Shown here: positions 8,419 through 16,866 of the stretch, one piece after another
How positions within the stretch are numbered: the first letter of the stretch is position 1
Layout of the letters: each line of letters begins with the position of its first letter
NCBI RefSeq assembly: GCF_003989795.1
Contig: NZ_RZHG01000031.1
Coordinates: 1-44,221, forward strand
Length of the DNA: 44,221 nt
Direction: 5' to 3'
From: Vreelandella andesensis
GTDB lineage: Bacteria; Pseudomonadota; Gammaproteobacteria; Pseudomonadales; Halomonadaceae
Translations under genes and position numbers: made by a program
The notes under the pieces: model-generated
Databases searched by the model: none
What the model was told of the DNA's origin: nothing
What the model saw: only the letters and a program-made list of their open reading frames with translations

Positions 8419-9855
8419 ATGGCTCATCAATCCAATTTAATTGCTGACAATATCGAGCAGTACCTTCACGAGCATGAAAACAAAGATCTGCTGCGTTTTA
8501 TCACCTGCGGCAGCGTTGATGATGGCAAATCCACGCTGATCGGGCGACTGCTGCACGACTCTAAAATGATCTTTGAAGATCAGTTGGCAGCGATTACACA
8601 AGCCTCTAAAACAAGCGGCACTACCGGTGACACAGTCGATTTGGCGCTGTTGGTAGATGGTTTACAGTCAGAACGTGAGCAGGGCATTACCATTGATGTT
8701 GCTTACCGCTTCTTCTCAACCGAAAAGCGTAAGTTCATCATTGCTGATACCCCAGGGCATGAGCAGTACACCCGCAATATGGCCACCGGCGCATCAACCG
8801 CCAGCTTGGCGATTATTTTGATTGATGCCCGTTATGGTGTGCAGACTCAAACCCGTCGCCATAGTTTTATCGCTGATTTGCTGGGTATTCAGCACTTGGT
8901 CATTGCGGTTAACAAGATGGATTTGGTGGATTTCTCAGAGCAGCGCTTCAACGAAATTGTTGATGAGTACCGCGCGTTTGCCACCAACCTTAGCGCACCG
9001 GATATTCGCTTTGTACCGATGTCGGCATTGAACGGCGACAACGTAGTTAACCCAAGTGATCAGACCGCTTGGTATTTCGGTGCGGACTATGAAGGTAAAA
9101 CGCTGATTGAGCTACTGGAAAGTGTCGAAATTAGCCGTGACCAAAACCTCACTGATTTACGTTTGCCAGTTCAGTACGTTAATCGTCCGAATCTGGATTT
9201 TCGCGGTTATTGCGGTACCTTAGCAGCAGGCGTTTTGCATCCGGGACAAGAAATAAAAGTACTGCCATCGGGTAAAACGTCGCGGGTTGCCCGAGTGGTA
9301 ACGTTTGACGGCGATTTAAACGCTGCTTACCCAGGTCAGGCAATTACCGTTACCTTGGAAGATGAGATTGATATTTCTCGCGGTGATTGGATTGTCAGTG
9401 CCAATGCCGAGTTACCGCTTTCTAATGCGTTTATGGCCGATATCGTATGGATGCATGAAGACGTACTGGCACCAGGTAAACTGTATGACTTTAAGCTTGC
9501 CACCCGCGATCTGTCTGGTCAGGTAAGCGCTATCGAGTACCAGATTGACGTTAATACACTTGAAAGACATACCACGGATTCGCTGGGGTTAAATGCAATT
9601 GCTCGCTGCCAGGTAGAGTTAACGGCTGCGATTCCAGTAGATGACTATCGCACAAGTCCAGGCACCGGCAGCTTTATCATCATCGACAGGCTGAACAACA
9701 TCACGGTTGGGGCGGGCATGATTCGTGGAGCAGCCGATGCACGTGAGCAGGCAGGCGCTACCGATTGGGCGGCTTTCGAGCGTGACTTGAACGTGCTGGT
9801 ACGTAAGCATTTTCCGCATTGGGAAGCTAACGATATTCGCGACGTGCTACGCTAA
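8419..9855 (+). CDS. cysN: Sulfate adenylyltransferase subunit 1 (CysN GTPase)
   Basis: The 478-residue translation-factor-type GTPase subunit of ATP sulfurylase couples GTP hydrolysis to APS formation. GTPase motifs are all present: G1 GSVDDGKST (about residues 31-39), G3 DTPGHEQY, G4 [19 protein letters not shown] is the switch I region. The C-terminal EF-Tu-like barrels follow. There is no fused APS kinase (CysC) domain, and no cysC is adjacent. AAGGAG lies before ATG at normal spacing. The gene is followed by a strong terminator, so cysDN forms a two-gene unit. Confidence 0.95.
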   Translation: MAHQSNLIADNIEQYLHEHENKDLLRFITCGSVDDGKSTLIGRLLHDSKMIFEDQLAAITQASKTSGTTGDTVDLALLVDGLQSEREQGITIDVAYRFFSTEKRKFIIADTPGHEQYTRNMATGASTASLAIILIDARYGVQTQTRRHSFIADLLGIQHLVIAVNKMDLVDFSEQRFNEIVDEYRAFATNLSAPDIRFVPMSALNGDNVVNPSDQTAWYFGADYEGKTLIELLESVEISRDQNLTDLRLPVQYVNRPNLDFRGYCGTLAAGVLHPGQEIKVLPSGKTSRVARVVTFDGDLNAAYPGQAITVTLEDEIDISRGDWIVSANAELPLSNAFMADIVWMHEDVLAPGKLYDFKLATRDLSGQVSAIEYQIDVNTLERHTTDSLGLNAIARCQVELTAAIPVDDYRTSPGTGSFIIIDRLNNITVGAGMIRGAADAREQAGATDWAAFERDLNVLVRKHFPHWEANDIRDVLR

Positions 9856-9907
9856 ACTTTGCTGCGCTGAATTTTGCTGTGCTAGTACAGTAGCTTAGTT
9901 GAAATCG

Positions 9908-9944
9908 AAAAGCCGCCTTGGTCATTGAGACCAAGGCGGCTTTT
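9908..9944. terminator. Bidirectional intrinsic terminator between cysN and tupA
   Basis: A perfect 16-bp inverted repeat, AAAAGCCGCCTTGGTC / GACCAAGGCGGCTTTT, with a 5-nt loop. The GC-rich stem ends in T runs on both strands, so it can terminate cysDN (plus) and the converging tup operon (minus). Confidence 0.9.
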
Positions 9945-9959
9945 ACGTAAGGAGCGGGG

Positions 9960-10802
9960 CTATTGTGTGTTAGAGGATGGCAGCGCGTTAGGGAAAAATA
10001 ACCGTTGGCCGTTGACAGCAAAATCGGCAATCGCTTGCTGACCTTGTTCCGACACCAGCCACCGGTGCCACTGGGCCGCTAAATCGTGCTTCAAGTGCGG
10101 GTGCTGCTGTTCAGAAAGCAGCAGGCTGCCGTACTGATTAAACAGCGCATCGTCGCCTTCAAACAGTAGTACTAAATCTTGGGGATTCTGAAATGCCACC
10201 CAAGTTGCGCGGTCAGTGAACGTGTAAGCGTTCATGCCTGCAGCGGTATTTAGGGTTGGCCCCATGCCGCTACCTAACTCGCGGTACCATTCCCCTTGTG
10301 GGGCTACCCCGGCGCCTTCCCATAAACGCAGCTCGGCGCGGTTAGTGCCGCTATCATCTCCCCGAGAGGCAAAGGGGGATTCGCTTTTCGCGATACGTGA
10401 AAACGCATCGATGACATTATCACTATTGCTAATGCCGGCAGGGTCATCGCTTGGCCCAACAACCACAAAGTCGTTATACATCACGTCTAGACGCTCGCTG
10501 GCGTAGCCATCGGCGACAAACTGCTCTTCGCCAGCCGTGTCATGCACCAACATGCTATCGGCATCCCCGCGGCGGGCAATCTCAAACGCTTGCCCTGTTC
10601 CTACGGCGACCACACGCACGTCAATGCCCGTGGTGTCGGTGAAGGTAGGGATAATCGCGTCAAAGAGCCCTGAGTTTTCAGTCGACGTCGTTGACGCCAA
10701 GATGATGAAATCATCATCAGCGAGTAGTGAGGCACTCCACGAAAGGCCGACTAATCCTGAGGTTATTAAGCGAGCGGTGGCTAACGTTGTGGTTTTTTTC
10801 AT
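9960..10802 (-). CDS. tupA: Tungstate ABC transporter, substrate-binding protein
   Basis: A 280-residue periplasmic binding protein with a signal peptide (KKTTTLATARLITSGLVGLS, cleavage near SLLA|DDD). The mature start IILASTTSTENSGLFD is the hallmark anion-binding loop of TupA-like tungstate proteins (TTST ... SG). YNDFVVVGPSDDPAG and SRGDDSGTNRAE are further family blocks. It captures tungstate, with some molybdate possible, for cofactor synthesis. AGGAG sits before ATG 10802. It is the last gene of tupB-tupC-tupA. The genus may use other anions, so specificity is inferred from motif and operon, not shown. Confidence 0.85.
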   Translation of the reverse strand: MKKTTTLATARLITSGLVGLSWSASLLADDDFIILASTTSTENSGLFDAIIPTFTDTTGIDVRVVAVGTGQAFEIARRGDADSMLVHDTAGEEQFVADGYASERLDVMYNDFVVVGPSDDPAGISNSDNVIDAFSRIAKSESPFASRGDDSGTNRAELRLWEGAGVAPQGEWYRELGSGMGPTLNTAAGMNAYTFTDRATWVAFQNPQDLVLLFEGDDALFNQYGSLLLSEQQHPHLKHDLAAQWHRWLVSEQGQQAIADFAVNGQRLFFPNALPSSNTQ

Positions 10803-10817
10803 CGGGTGCTCCTGGGG

Positions 10818-11573
10818 CTAGCCAACAAGTTCGCCGCGAAGAAAGGCTCCCGCTTGAGTGGAAGCTGGCGTTTCAAAAAAGCGATGGGCAGGCGTGTGCT
10901 CTAGCACTTGGCCGCCATACATAAATACCACCTCATCGGCTAGGCGGCGGGCTTGATGTAAATCGTGGGTGGTCATAATGATGCGGGTACCATTGCGATG
11001 AAATTCATTCACCGCATCTTCAACCGCCTTGATAGCGGCGGGGTCAAGGGCAGAAGTAGGCTCATCTAAAAACAGCACGGCAGGATTGAGTAACCAGGCA
11101 CGAGCAAGTGCAAGGCGCTGCTGTTCGCCGCCGGAGAGCACTCGAGCGGGGCGCTTGGCAAGCGCGACTAAGCCAAATTTTTCGAGTGCTTCCAGGGCCA
11201 TGTCTTTGCGCTGCCGACGCGGCACTCCACTAACTGCCAGTGCATACGTCAGGTTATTGATCGCCGAGCGGCGCAGTAGCACTGGCCGCTGAAACACCAT
11301 GGCTTGGGTGGGCGTTTTTTCTTGCCAACTGACATAGCCACTACTGGGGGTTAGCAAGCCATGAGCTAAGCGCATTAATAGGCTTTTACCCGCGCCGTTG
11401 GGCCCCATGATAAGTGTGCGTTGGCAGCCCGATAGTGTCAGCGTAGTGGGAGCAAGTAACCGATGGCCACGATGATCAAAGCTGGCCTGTCCAAAGTGCA
11501 GCGTTGGCACGGTCGCCACCAGAGGTGGTGAAATAGATGGTAAAATAGGTGGTGGAAAAAAAGACGCATTCAT
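10818..11573 (-). CDS. tupC: Tungstate ABC transporter, ATP-binding protein
   Basis: A 251-residue ABC ATPase. Walker A is MGPNGAGKSLLMRL, the ABC signature is LSGGEQQRLALARA, Walker B is VLFLDEPTSALD, followed by the switch histidine in IIMTTHDLHQARRLAD. It powers import through TupB. The N-terminus (about 25 residues, proline-rich) is longer than in usual subunits, so a later start is possible, but ATG 11573 overlaps the tupB stop by 4 bp, typical of coupled genes. Naming as TupC rests on the operon. Confidence 0.85.
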   Translation of the reverse strand: MNASFFPPPILPSISPPLVATVPTLHFGQASFDHRGHRLLAPTTLTLSGCQRTLIMGPNGAGKSLLMRLAHGLLTPSSGYVSWQEKTPTQAMVFQRPVLLRRSAINNLTYALAVSGVPRRQRKDMALEALEKFGLVALAKRPARVLSGGEQQRLALARAWLLNPAVLFLDEPTSALDPAAIKAVEDAVNEFHRNGTRIIMTTHDLHQARRLADEVVFMYGGQVLEHTPAHRFFETPASTQAGAFLRGELVG

Positions 11574-12289
11574 CCTAACCGCCTCTTGGCTGTTTCACTG
11601 ACCATGTGGGCCAGCGCATTAATCACTGTCACAAGGCTAAGCAGCACAATGCCCAAGCCCAGCGCGAGAGGTAGGTTCCCTTTACTGGTTTCCAGCACAA
11701 TGCTGGTGGTCATGACACGGGTGACGCCATCGATATTGCCACCGACAATCATTACCGCGCCGACTTCAGCGCTGGCGCGGCCAAAGCCAGCGAGAATAAC
11801 GGTTAATAGCCCGAAGCGTGCGTCCCACAGCAATGTGGGCATCATCCGCAGCTGATTAAGACCCAGGGAGCGTAGTTGTTCGGCGTATTCGTTATGCAGT
11901 GCCTCTACTTGTTGGCGGGTAAGTGCAGCAATAATCGGAAACACTAAAATGACTTGCGCAATGACCATGGCCGTCGGCGTAAACAGCAGCCCAAACTGAC
12001 CTAGCGGCCCCGCGCGGGAAAGCAACAGATAAACACATAGCCCGGCGACCACTGGGGGCAGGCCCATTAGCGCATTAAGCAGCACAATCAATGTATTGCG
12101 GCCAGGAAAGCGCCACAGGGCTAGCGCTGCGCCCAACGGCAACGCCAGCAGGCTAGCGATAAGCACGGCAATCAGCGATACCTTAAGTGATAGCGTCACA
12201 ATAGCGATTAACCCCTGATCCATTCCCAGAATCATCGCTACCGCCGTGTAAAAAGGGTTGTCACTTGCGGACATTACGGTTCGCACCAT
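11570..12289 (-). CDS. tupB: Tungstate ABC transporter, permease
   Basis: A membrane permease of about 239 residues with several hydrophobic segments (for example VSLIAVLIASLLALPLGAAL and LIVLLNALMGLPPVVAGLCV). It carries the cytoplasmic EAA-like loop LRSLGLNQLRMMPTLLWDAR, which contacts the ATPase. FGRASAEVGAVMIVGGNI is characteristic of TupB/ModB-like permeases. The frame extends to a TTG at 12319. ATG 12289 was chosen, but ATG 12274 is also possible, and none has a good ribosome binding site. It is the first gene of the operon. Confidence 0.82.
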   Translation of the reverse strand: MVRTVMSASDNPFYTAVAMILGMDQGLIAIVTLSLKVSLIAVLIASLLALPLGAALALWRFPGRNTLIVLLNALMGLPPVVAGLCVYLLLSRAGPLGQFGLLFTPTAMVIAQVILVFPIIAALTRQQVEALHNEYAEQLRSLGLNQLRMMPTLLWDARFGLLTVILAGFGRASAEVGAVMIVGGNIDGVTRVMTTSIVLETSKGNLPLALGLGIVLLSLVTVINALAHMVSETAKRRLG

Positions 12290-12346
12290 TGTCTTTGTTA
12301 TTGGGCATTGTTTTAGCAACTGACATTAAGTGTATTCACTAACGGT

Positions 12347-12393
12347 AAGTGCATTAGCTAGCATAATGTATGCAAACGTGACGTAATGCACTT
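12347..12393. promoter_or_regulatory. Inverted-repeat operator candidate between tupB and its regulator
   Basis: AAGTGCATTA (12347-12356) and TAATGCACTT (12384-12393) form a perfect 10-bp inverted repeat with a 27-bp spacer. Inside the spacer is a second dyad, GCATAATGTATGC (12361-12373). Just downstream, TATATGCAG occurs twice in tandem. The region lies between divergent genes for a tungstate transporter and a regulator with a binding-protein-like domain, so it is a good candidate operator. Binding is an inference. Confidence 0.55.
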
Positions 12394-12443
12394 TGGCTTG
12401 AAATATATGCAGCTATATGCAGTAAATTGCGAGGCGCATAAAC

Positions 12444-13325
12444 ATGTTAAGGGAATACCTCACCACGGCAGAGGTTGCCGATTATTTGCGCTTAAAAGAG
12501 CGTAAGGTGTATGACTTGGTGCGCCAGGGCCAGATACCTTGCAGCCGCGCCACCGGAAAATTGCTTTTTCCCCGACAGCATATTGATATGTGGGTACTCA
12601 GCCATTTAGAAAGTGACCAGGCGCTGCGTTCACCATTGCCTTTGGTATTGGCGGGTAGTCAAGACCCACTGTTGGAGTGGGCGGTTCGCGAAAGCGGTAG
12701 TGATTTGGCGTCGCTGTGCCACGGCAGTGGTGATGGCTTGCGCCGTTTGCTGGAAGGTAAAGCCATGCTGGCAGGTATTCACTTACTTAACGCTGAATCT
12801 GGGCGCTATAACGAGCCAGCGGCACTAGGGCTGGGCGGTGTGCGGGACTTAATCGTCTTGCATTGGGCGAAGCGCCGGCAAGGATTGCTAGTGGCGCCGG
12901 GCAATCCGTATGGCATTCAGTCGCTGAATGATATTTCCCGTCAGCAAATGACGCTTGCCCATCGTCAACCTGATGCGGGCGCAGCGCAGCTACTACGTTG
13001 TCTGCTACAGCGATCAGCGATTGATCCGAGCACGCTTAACCGGGCAGCCAACGTTTCGTTAAGCGAAGATGACTTAGCGCTTTCTATCGCTCAGGGTGAA
13101 GCGGATGTCGGGCTTGGCGTTGAGGCAGCAGCACACCGCCAGCACTTAGATTTTATACCGCTAATTGAAGAGTCTTTTGATTTGGTAATGAACCGGCGAA
13201 GTTACTTCGAACCGGCGGTCCAAGCGCTTATCTCATTTACGCGTCAGGCGCGCTTTACTCAGCGAGCAGAGGCTTTCCAAGGCTATGACGTTAGCGGCTT
13301 GGGAGACGTGTTATACAACGCTTAA
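12444..13325 (+). CDS. HTH regulator with periplasmic-binding-protein-like sensor domain
   Basis: A 293-residue protein. Residues 1-55 are an excisionase/MerR-like helix-turn-helix (YLTTAEVADYLRLKERKVYD, then LVRQGQIP ... GKLLFPRQHIDMWV). Residues from about 65 form a PBP-like domain of the COG1910 type (LVLAGSQDPLLEWAVRESGS, GIHLLN, APGNPYGI, LAHRQPDAGAAQLL, GEADVGLGVEAAA). Such one-component regulators sit beside molybdate/tungstate transport and cofactor genes and are thought to sense the oxyanion or a related ligand. Divergent placement from tupBCA supports control of that operon. The ribosome binding site is weak (GAGG). No membrane segment is seen. Confidence 0.75.
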   Translation: MLREYLTTAEVADYLRLKERKVYDLVRQGQIPCSRATGKLLFPRQHIDMWVLSHLESDQALRSPLPLVLAGSQDPLLEWAVRESGSDLASLCHGSGDGLRRLLEGKAMLAGIHLLNAESGRYNEPAALGLGGVRDLIVLHWAKRRQGLLVAPGNPYGIQSLNDISRQQMTLAHRQPDAGAAQLLRCLLQRSAIDPSTLNRAANVSLSEDDLALSIAQGEADVGLGVEAAAHRQHLDFIPLIEESFDLVMNRRSYFEPAVQALISFTRQARFTQRAEAFQGYDVSGLGDVLYNA

Positions 13326-13417
13326 CAATATGGCTCTTGGCGGTTGAGGGAGACCATTCATTACGCCACACTGGTTCTCGTTTGGCCATTCAGCGATGTC
13401 ATCACAGGAAGTAACCA

Positions 13418-13489
13418 ATGTTGGGAATGACGCAAAATTTAGTAGATGCCGATGACGTAGGTGGGTGTTTCTTGGCTGGGTGCCATTAA
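13418..13489 (+). CDS. Possible 23-codon leader ORF coupled to DUF2183 gene
   Basis: ATG 13418 is preceded by AGGA at good spacing. It opens a 23-codon frame (MLGMTQNLVDADDVGGCFLA...) whose TAA overlaps the downstream ATG at 13489 (TAATG). This arrangement would couple translation of the DUF2183 gene, which has no good ribosome binding site of its own. The peptide is not recognised and may only serve as a leader, or the pattern may be chance. Confidence 0.35.
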   Translation: MLGMTQNLVDADDVGGCFLAGCH

Positions 13490-14607
13490 TGGCGTGGTAT
13501 CAGCCGTGGGCAAGCTTTGCTAAACGGTTGGCTCACGTGGTGGCAAAACCGATGAAGCGCGACAGTGGTCATGGGGACATGATGGTGCATCCTTATCGAG
13601 GCTACGGTTCTCAGCAGGAAGTGTTTGTTATGGGGCGCGTGTTTCGTCAGGCCGCGCTGGGTAGGGCGATACCTCGGCGGGGTATGTTACGTGACACCGC
13701 AGATGTCACCCGACGTATCTTTCGACGCGGCCTCGCTAATGCCAACGTGGATATACGCATTGGCGACAATCAGTTGTGTCTAACGACGGATCGTGACGGC
13801 TACTTTGATGCTCATCTGCCAATTAGTACCACATTGCCAGTCGATGTTTCGTGGCATCGCGCCGATATCATGGTTCATGCAGCTGGCCACTCGCCCATCC
13901 GAACCAGTGTTGAAGTTTACGTGCCTCCTCCCGAGGCTGACCTGCTGGTTATCAGTGATATCGACGACACCGTCATGTTCACTGGCGTCGCAGAAAAGCT
14001 CAAAATGCTTTATCGCCTGTTTGTCCGCAAACCCCATCGTCGTACGGCTTTTCCTGGAGTTGCGTCGCTCTACCAGGCGCTTTATCGCGGTAAGACTGAG
14101 AAAGCAGAACGCCCCATTTTGTATGTTTCTCGTGGGCCTTGGGCGATTTATGAAATGTTAGAAACGTTTTTCCAGCTTAACCGAATTCCTGCCGGCCCTA
14201 TTCTATTCCTACGTGAGTGGGGGATTTCGCTGCGCCATCCTTGGCCACGGCGGGCCGAAGCCCACAAGCGCGACTTAATCGACCGTATGTTAACGCTTTA
14301 TCACGATATGCCCTGTATTTTGATTGGTGACAGCGGCCAGCACGACCCAGAGGTTTATACCGAGGTGGTGAAGGCATATCCCTCACGAATCAAAGCAATC
14401 TATATCCGTCGAGTTGATAATGATCCTGAACGGGAACAGGCTATTCAGCGTTTACGGAATGAAATTGCTCATACTGACTGTGAATTGGTGCTTGCCGCTG
14501 ACAGCATTTTGATTGCTGAGCATGCCCACTCTAAAGGCGACATTTCTGCCAGAGGGCTGCAGGCCGTGCAGCGGGATGTAGAAACGCATCACAATGAGCC
14601 TGAGTAG
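13489..14607 (+). CDS. DUF2183 / App1-like phosphatase domain protein
   Basis: About 372 residues. The C-terminal half is a DUF2183 (App1) domain of the HAD-like fold: LLVISDIDDTVMFTG (motif DxDDT), then PILYVSRGPWAIYEMLETF, HKRDLIDRMLTLY and CILIGDSGQHDPEVY. In fungi App1 is a phosphatidate phosphatase; in bacteria the substrate is largely unknown. The N-terminal half includes VFVMGRVFRQAALG and a beta-rich region (VDIRIGDNQLCLTTDRDGYF). The frame is open to GTG 13465; ATG 13489 was chosen because a short upstream ORF ends in TAATG there. A positively charged N-terminus could be peripherally membrane bound. Confidence 0.75.
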   Translation: MAWYQPWASFAKRLAHVVAKPMKRDSGHGDMMVHPYRGYGSQQEVFVMGRVFRQAALGRAIPRRGMLRDTADVTRRIFRRGLANANVDIRIGDNQLCLTTDRDGYFDAHLPISTTLPVDVSWHRADIMVHAAGHSPIRTSVEVYVPPPEADLLVISDIDDTVMFTGVAEKLKMLYRLFVRKPHRRTAFPGVASLYQALYRGKTEKAERPILYVSRGPWAIYEMLETFFQLNRIPAGPILFLREWGISLRHPWPRRAEAHKRDLIDRMLTLYHDMPCILIGDSGQHDPEVYTEVVKAYPSRIKAIYIRRVDNDPEREQAIQRLRNEIAHTDCELVLAADSILIAEHAHSKGDISARGLQAVQRDVETHHNEPE

Positions 14608-14701
14608 TTGTTTTGTTAAGTGCACCTGCTTTTGGCCTTGATAAAACTAAACACGTGTTAATGAGTCTTTAAACTAGGTTCTTAATCAGCGGTGAATTGC
14701 C

Positions 14702-15376
14702 ATGTTCATTGTGTTAATTGTGTTGGCGCTGGCTATTTTTGTTCTGCCTAACCTTTGGGCAAAGTGGGTATTAAAACGCCACACCCGTGGGCGAGATGAC
14801 TACCCAGGCACCGGCGCGGAACTTGCAGAGCACCTGTTGCGTCGTTTGGGCGTTGAAGGTGTGAGAGTAGAGCGTACCGAATTTGGCGACCACTACGATC
14901 CGGAATCACGTTGCGTACGCCTTACCCCCGACCATTATGATGGCCGTTCGCTGACGGCGGTCACCGTCGCTGCTCATGAGGTGGGGCATGCCATTCAGCA
15001 TCATGAAGGCTACGCGCCGCTGTTAGCCCGTGGCCGTTTAGTGCAAGTCGCGCAAAAGGCAGAAAAGCTGGGCGCCATTTTAATGATGGCGGCTCCATTT
15101 TTGTTTGTGCTGACAAGGCTGCCCGGTGGGTTGGCAGCGATCATCGCCATGGCTGTCATCAGCTTTGGCACCGCCGCCCTAGTACACTTAGTGACGTTGC
15201 CCGTGGAATTTGATGCCAGCTTTAACCGCGCGTTGCCGCTGCTTAAAGAGTACGTGCCGCCCTATGATATGCCGGGCGCTCGCCATGTACTTACCGCCTG
15301 TGCGTTTACCTACGTTGCTGCTTCGTTGGCCAGCGTGATGAACCTTGGGCGCTGGCTGGTGATTTTGCGGCGTTAA
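14702..15376 (+). CDS. Membrane zinc metallopeptidase, YugP/Zn_peptidase_2 family
   Basis: A 224-residue protein beginning with a transmembrane segment (MFIVLIVLALAIFVLPNLWA). The zinc motif VAAHEVGHAIQHHEG (HExxH) lies at about residue 100. A hydrophobic pair follows (LGAILMMAAPFLFVL and LAAIIAMAVISFGTAALVHL), then PVEFDASFNRALPLL, where the glutamate is a likely further ligand, as in the YugP family. Its substrate is unknown. A strong terminator follows, so the gene appears monocistronic. Confidence 0.8.
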   Translation: MFIVLIVLALAIFVLPNLWAKWVLKRHTRGRDDYPGTGAELAEHLLRRLGVEGVRVERTEFGDHYDPESRCVRLTPDHYDGRSLTAVTVAAHEVGHAIQHHEGYAPLLARGRLVQVAQKAEKLGAILMMAAPFLFVLTRLPGGLAAIIAMAVISFGTAALVHLVTLPVEFDASFNRALPLLKEYVPPYDMPGARHVLTACAFTYVAASLASVMNLGRWLVILRR

Positions 15377-15403
15377 GATTGGCAGGCCCTGATTAAGAAC
15401 GCA

Positions 15404-15430
15404 AAAAGCCGCTCAAATAGAGCGGCTTTT
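15404..15430. terminator. Intrinsic terminator after the metallopeptidase gene
   Basis: AAAAGCCGCTC, a 5-nt loop, GAGCGGCTTTT: an 11-bp perfect stem flanked by A and T runs, 27 bp after the stop codon. It would also stop minus-strand transcription coming from glsB in the uninterrupted chromosome. Confidence 0.88.
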
Positions 15431-15478
15431 ATTGTGGTTCGCGGGTTGCGGACGCGTTATCGATAAGCGCGGAATACT

Positions 15479-15533
15479 CCATCCAAGCCACCGCATTGGG
15501 TGGAGATGGATAGCGTGGCGTCCGCAGGACGCC
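15479..15533. repeat. Left-end sub-terminal hairpins of the IS
   Basis: Two nested stems form one hairpin: TCCATC (15479-15484) with GATGGA (15505-15510), and CCACC (15488-15492) with GGTGG (15499-15503). A second hairpin is GGCGTCC/GGACGCC at 15517-15533. Such imperfect palindromes near the ends are what single-strand TnpA (Y1) transposases recognise. Confidence 0.7.
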
Positions 15534-15576
15534 TTGTGTATTGTTATCTTGCATAAATCAGGCTAAATTGTAAGCA

Positions 15577-16689
15577 ATGAAAACCGAACGCGCTTTCAAA
15601 TACCGCTTTTACCCCACGCCCGAGCAGGCCACCTTGCTGGCGCGGACGTTTGGGTGTGTGCGGTATGTGTGGAACGCAGTGCTGCGCTACCGCACCGATG
15701 CGTTCTATGAGCGTCAGAAAAAGGTCGGCTATAACGACGCCAGCGCGTTCTTAACCCAGCTGAAAAAGCAGCCGGACACGGCCTTTTTAGCAGAGGTCAG
15801 TTCGGTGCCGTTGCAGCAATGCTTGCGCCATCAGCAAACCGCGTTTAAGCATTTCTTTGCTAAACGGGCGCGGTATCCCAACTTTAAATCCAAGAAACAT
15901 CGGCAGTCGGCGACCTTTGCCAGTTCGGCGTTTTCGTACCGTGACGGCCAGATCACGCTCGCCAAGTGCAAAGAACCACTTAACATCCGCTGGAGCCGCG
16001 AGCTTCCTGCAACGCCCAGCACCGTTACGGTGTCCCAAGATGCCGCTGGCCGCTACTTCATCAGCTGCTTGTGCCAGGTGGATACCGAAGCGCTGCCGAT
16101 CACACCCCAAATGGCCGGTATCGACCTGGGGCTTAAAGACCTGTTCGTGACCAGTGACGGCAAGCGGGTTAACAACCCCCGCCATACCGCCCGCTATGCC
16201 CAAAAGCTAGCGAAGGCGCAACGGCAACTCAGCCGCAAGCAAAAAGGCTCGAATAACCGGGCCAAAGCACGGTTAAAGGTCGCTCGCTGTCACGCCAAGA
16301 TCGCCGACACGCGACTAGATCATCTTCACAAATTGACCACGCAGCTTATCAACGAGAACCAAGTCATCGCTGCCGAAAGTCTTGCTGTGAAAAACATGGT
16401 TAAAAACCGGCATCTTTCCAAAGCCATCAGTGATGTGGGCTGGGGGGAGTTAGTGCGCCAGCTTGAATACAAGGCGACCTGGGCAGGACGCCAGTTCGTC
16501 CAGATCGACCGCTGGTACCCAAGCTCGAAACGCTGCCATGGCTGTGGCTATGTGATGGCATCGCTACTGCTGAATGTTCGAACCTGGGATTGCCCAAGCT
16601 GCGGCACCCAAGGCATTGACCGTGATGTAAATGCGGCCAGTAATATCTTACAAGCAGGCACCGCGCTGTTAGCCGGTGGTGAGCGTTGA
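15577..16689 (+). CDS. tnpB: TnpB, RNA-guided endonuclease of IS200/IS605-type element
   Basis: A 370-residue TnpB (OrfB_IS605 with C-terminal zinc finger), the transposon ancestor of Cas12. All RuvC-like catalytic acids are in place: D183 in MAGIDLGLKDL, E267 in VIAAESLAVKNM and D350 in IDRDVNAASNI. The zinc ribbon has C320, C323, C339 and C342 (CHGCGY ... CPSCGT). Length is normal and there is no frameshift, so it looks functional. Known TnpBs cut DNA next to a target-adjacent motif using an omega RNA from the element's right end, promoting retention of the IS after excision. The expected motif here would be TTAT. Confidence 0.93.
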   Translation: MKTERAFKYRFYPTPEQATLLARTFGCVRYVWNAVLRYRTDAFYERQKKVGYNDASAFLTQLKKQPDTAFLAEVSSVPLQQCLRHQQTAFKHFFAKRARYPNFKSKKHRQSATFASSAFSYRDGQITLAKCKEPLNIRWSRELPATPSTVTVSQDAAGRYFISCLCQVDTEALPITPQMAGIDLGLKDLFVTSDGKRVNNPRHTARYAQKLAKAQRQLSRKQKGSNNRAKARLKVARCHAKIADTRLDHLHKLTTQLINENQVIAAESLAVKNMVKNRHLSKAISDVGWGELVRQLEYKATWAGRQFVQIDRWYPSSKRCHGCGYVMASLLLNVRTWDCPSCGTQGIDRDVNAASNILQAGTALLAGGER

Positions 16690-16866
16690 AGTAATACCGA
16701 GGGGCACTCGGAAATTAACGCCTGTGGAGTTTGTATAAGACCTGCAATGCCAAGGCATTGCAGGCAACGGACAACGAAGCAGGAAACAGGAAGGCAACGA
16801 CCTGGGAATCCGCCACTATAATCTCTGATTTAGTGGTCGGAGTATGTCAATTCTTGATCATTCGGT
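16600..16866 (+). ncRNA. Predicted omega RNA (reRNA) with guide
   Basis: By analogy with ISDra2 and other TnpB systems, the guide RNA scaffold overlaps the 3' end of tnpB and the right end, and the guide is the host sequence just outside. Supporting structure: a perfect 11-bp hairpin CCTGCAATGCC-AA-GGCATTGCAGG (16741-16764) and CCACTA/TAGTGG (16813-16836) near the end. The guide would begin at 16851 (TTCTTGATCATTCGGT). The 5' end is approximate, and expression is not shown by sequence. Confidence 0.55.

Larger units (their letters stand above)
15461..16850 (+). mobile_element. Complete IS200/IS605-type (IS1341-like) element with tnpB only
   Basis: The ends are set by comparing three copies in the window. 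The left boundary follows TTAT (15457-15460) and begins CGATAAGCGCGG; the left-edge copy has the same TTAT flank. The right boundary ends in TGTCAA (16845-16850), also found at the right-edge copy, after which the sequences diverge. TTAT/TCAA at the two cleavage sites resembles the TTAC/TCAA of IS608. The element is 1390 bp, lacks terminal inverted repeats and a target duplication, has sub-terminal hairpins, and encodes tnpB but no Y1 transposase, so it must be moved in trans. Confidence 0.88.
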
